Shown piece after piece: positions 63,936 to 64,000 of a stretch of DNA of 64,000 nucleotides (position 1 is the stretch's first letter; every line of letters begins with the position of its first letter). The notes below the pieces were generated by a model. The model did no database searches, had not been told where the DNA came from, and saw only the letters and a program-made list of their open reading frames with translations. The position numbers and the translations under genes are program-made. The DNA lies in assembly GCF_921293095.1 (NCBI RefSeq), contig NC_060248.1, forward strand, positions 15,084,744 to 15,148,743, given 5' to 3'. The stretch is from Ischnura elegans. Its lineage: Eukaryota; Arthropoda; Insecta; Odonata; Coenagrionidae.

Positions 63936-64000
63936 GTGTCGGCTGTTGGTTTCTTCCTCGCTTATATACTGTAGGCTGGATGGGAGCTGCACTGTGATTG

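Overview
This is a eukaryotic, almost certainly arthropod (probably insect) genomic window. It is AT-rich, with short exons bounded by GT/AG introns, a tRNA-derived SINE family, and many DNA transposons (Tigger/pogo-like, hAT, piggyBac, mariner, Harbinger-like). The species cannot be named from the sequence alone.

Position 1142 to 40702 (+) holds the 3' three quarters of PI4KA, phosphatidylinositol 4-kinase III alpha. I placed 25 exons whose reading frame stays open through every junction. They give about 1,646 residues and end in the canonical C-terminus of the family; by comparison with about 2,100 residues in vertebrate PI4KA, roughly the first 450 residues lie left of the window. Short introns (88 to 114 bp) alternate with large ones (up to 7.8 kb), and the large ones carry the transposons.

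Position 44254 to 49648 (+) holds a complete five-exon gene for a PLPP4/PLPP5-type phospholipid phosphatase (316 residues), including a short N-terminal exon. It contains an 87-base in-frame stretch that may be an unspliced or alternative intron. The two genes are adjacent and on the same strand, and both act on membrane lipids of the phosphoinositide/phosphatidate cycle; that link is inference.

From 49.7 kb to the end I see no convincing gene, only repeats: a TA-flanked element also present in PI4KA intron 8, a minus-strand SINE copy, a 24-bp minisatellite split by a Tigger-like insertion, several hAT elements (two with perfect 8-bp target duplications), and a larger inverted-repeat element. 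One weak minus-strand exon candidate lies at 59838-60011.

Items most worth a second look: six copies of a CCTGAwGA-hairpin-AAAC module resembling a hammerhead-ribozyme core; a layered nest of hAT and TA-flanked elements in PI4KA intron 12; a 2.5-kb element with long degenerate inverted repeats in intron 23; piggyBac-type ends with paired palindromes; and the 87-base cassette in the phosphatase gene.
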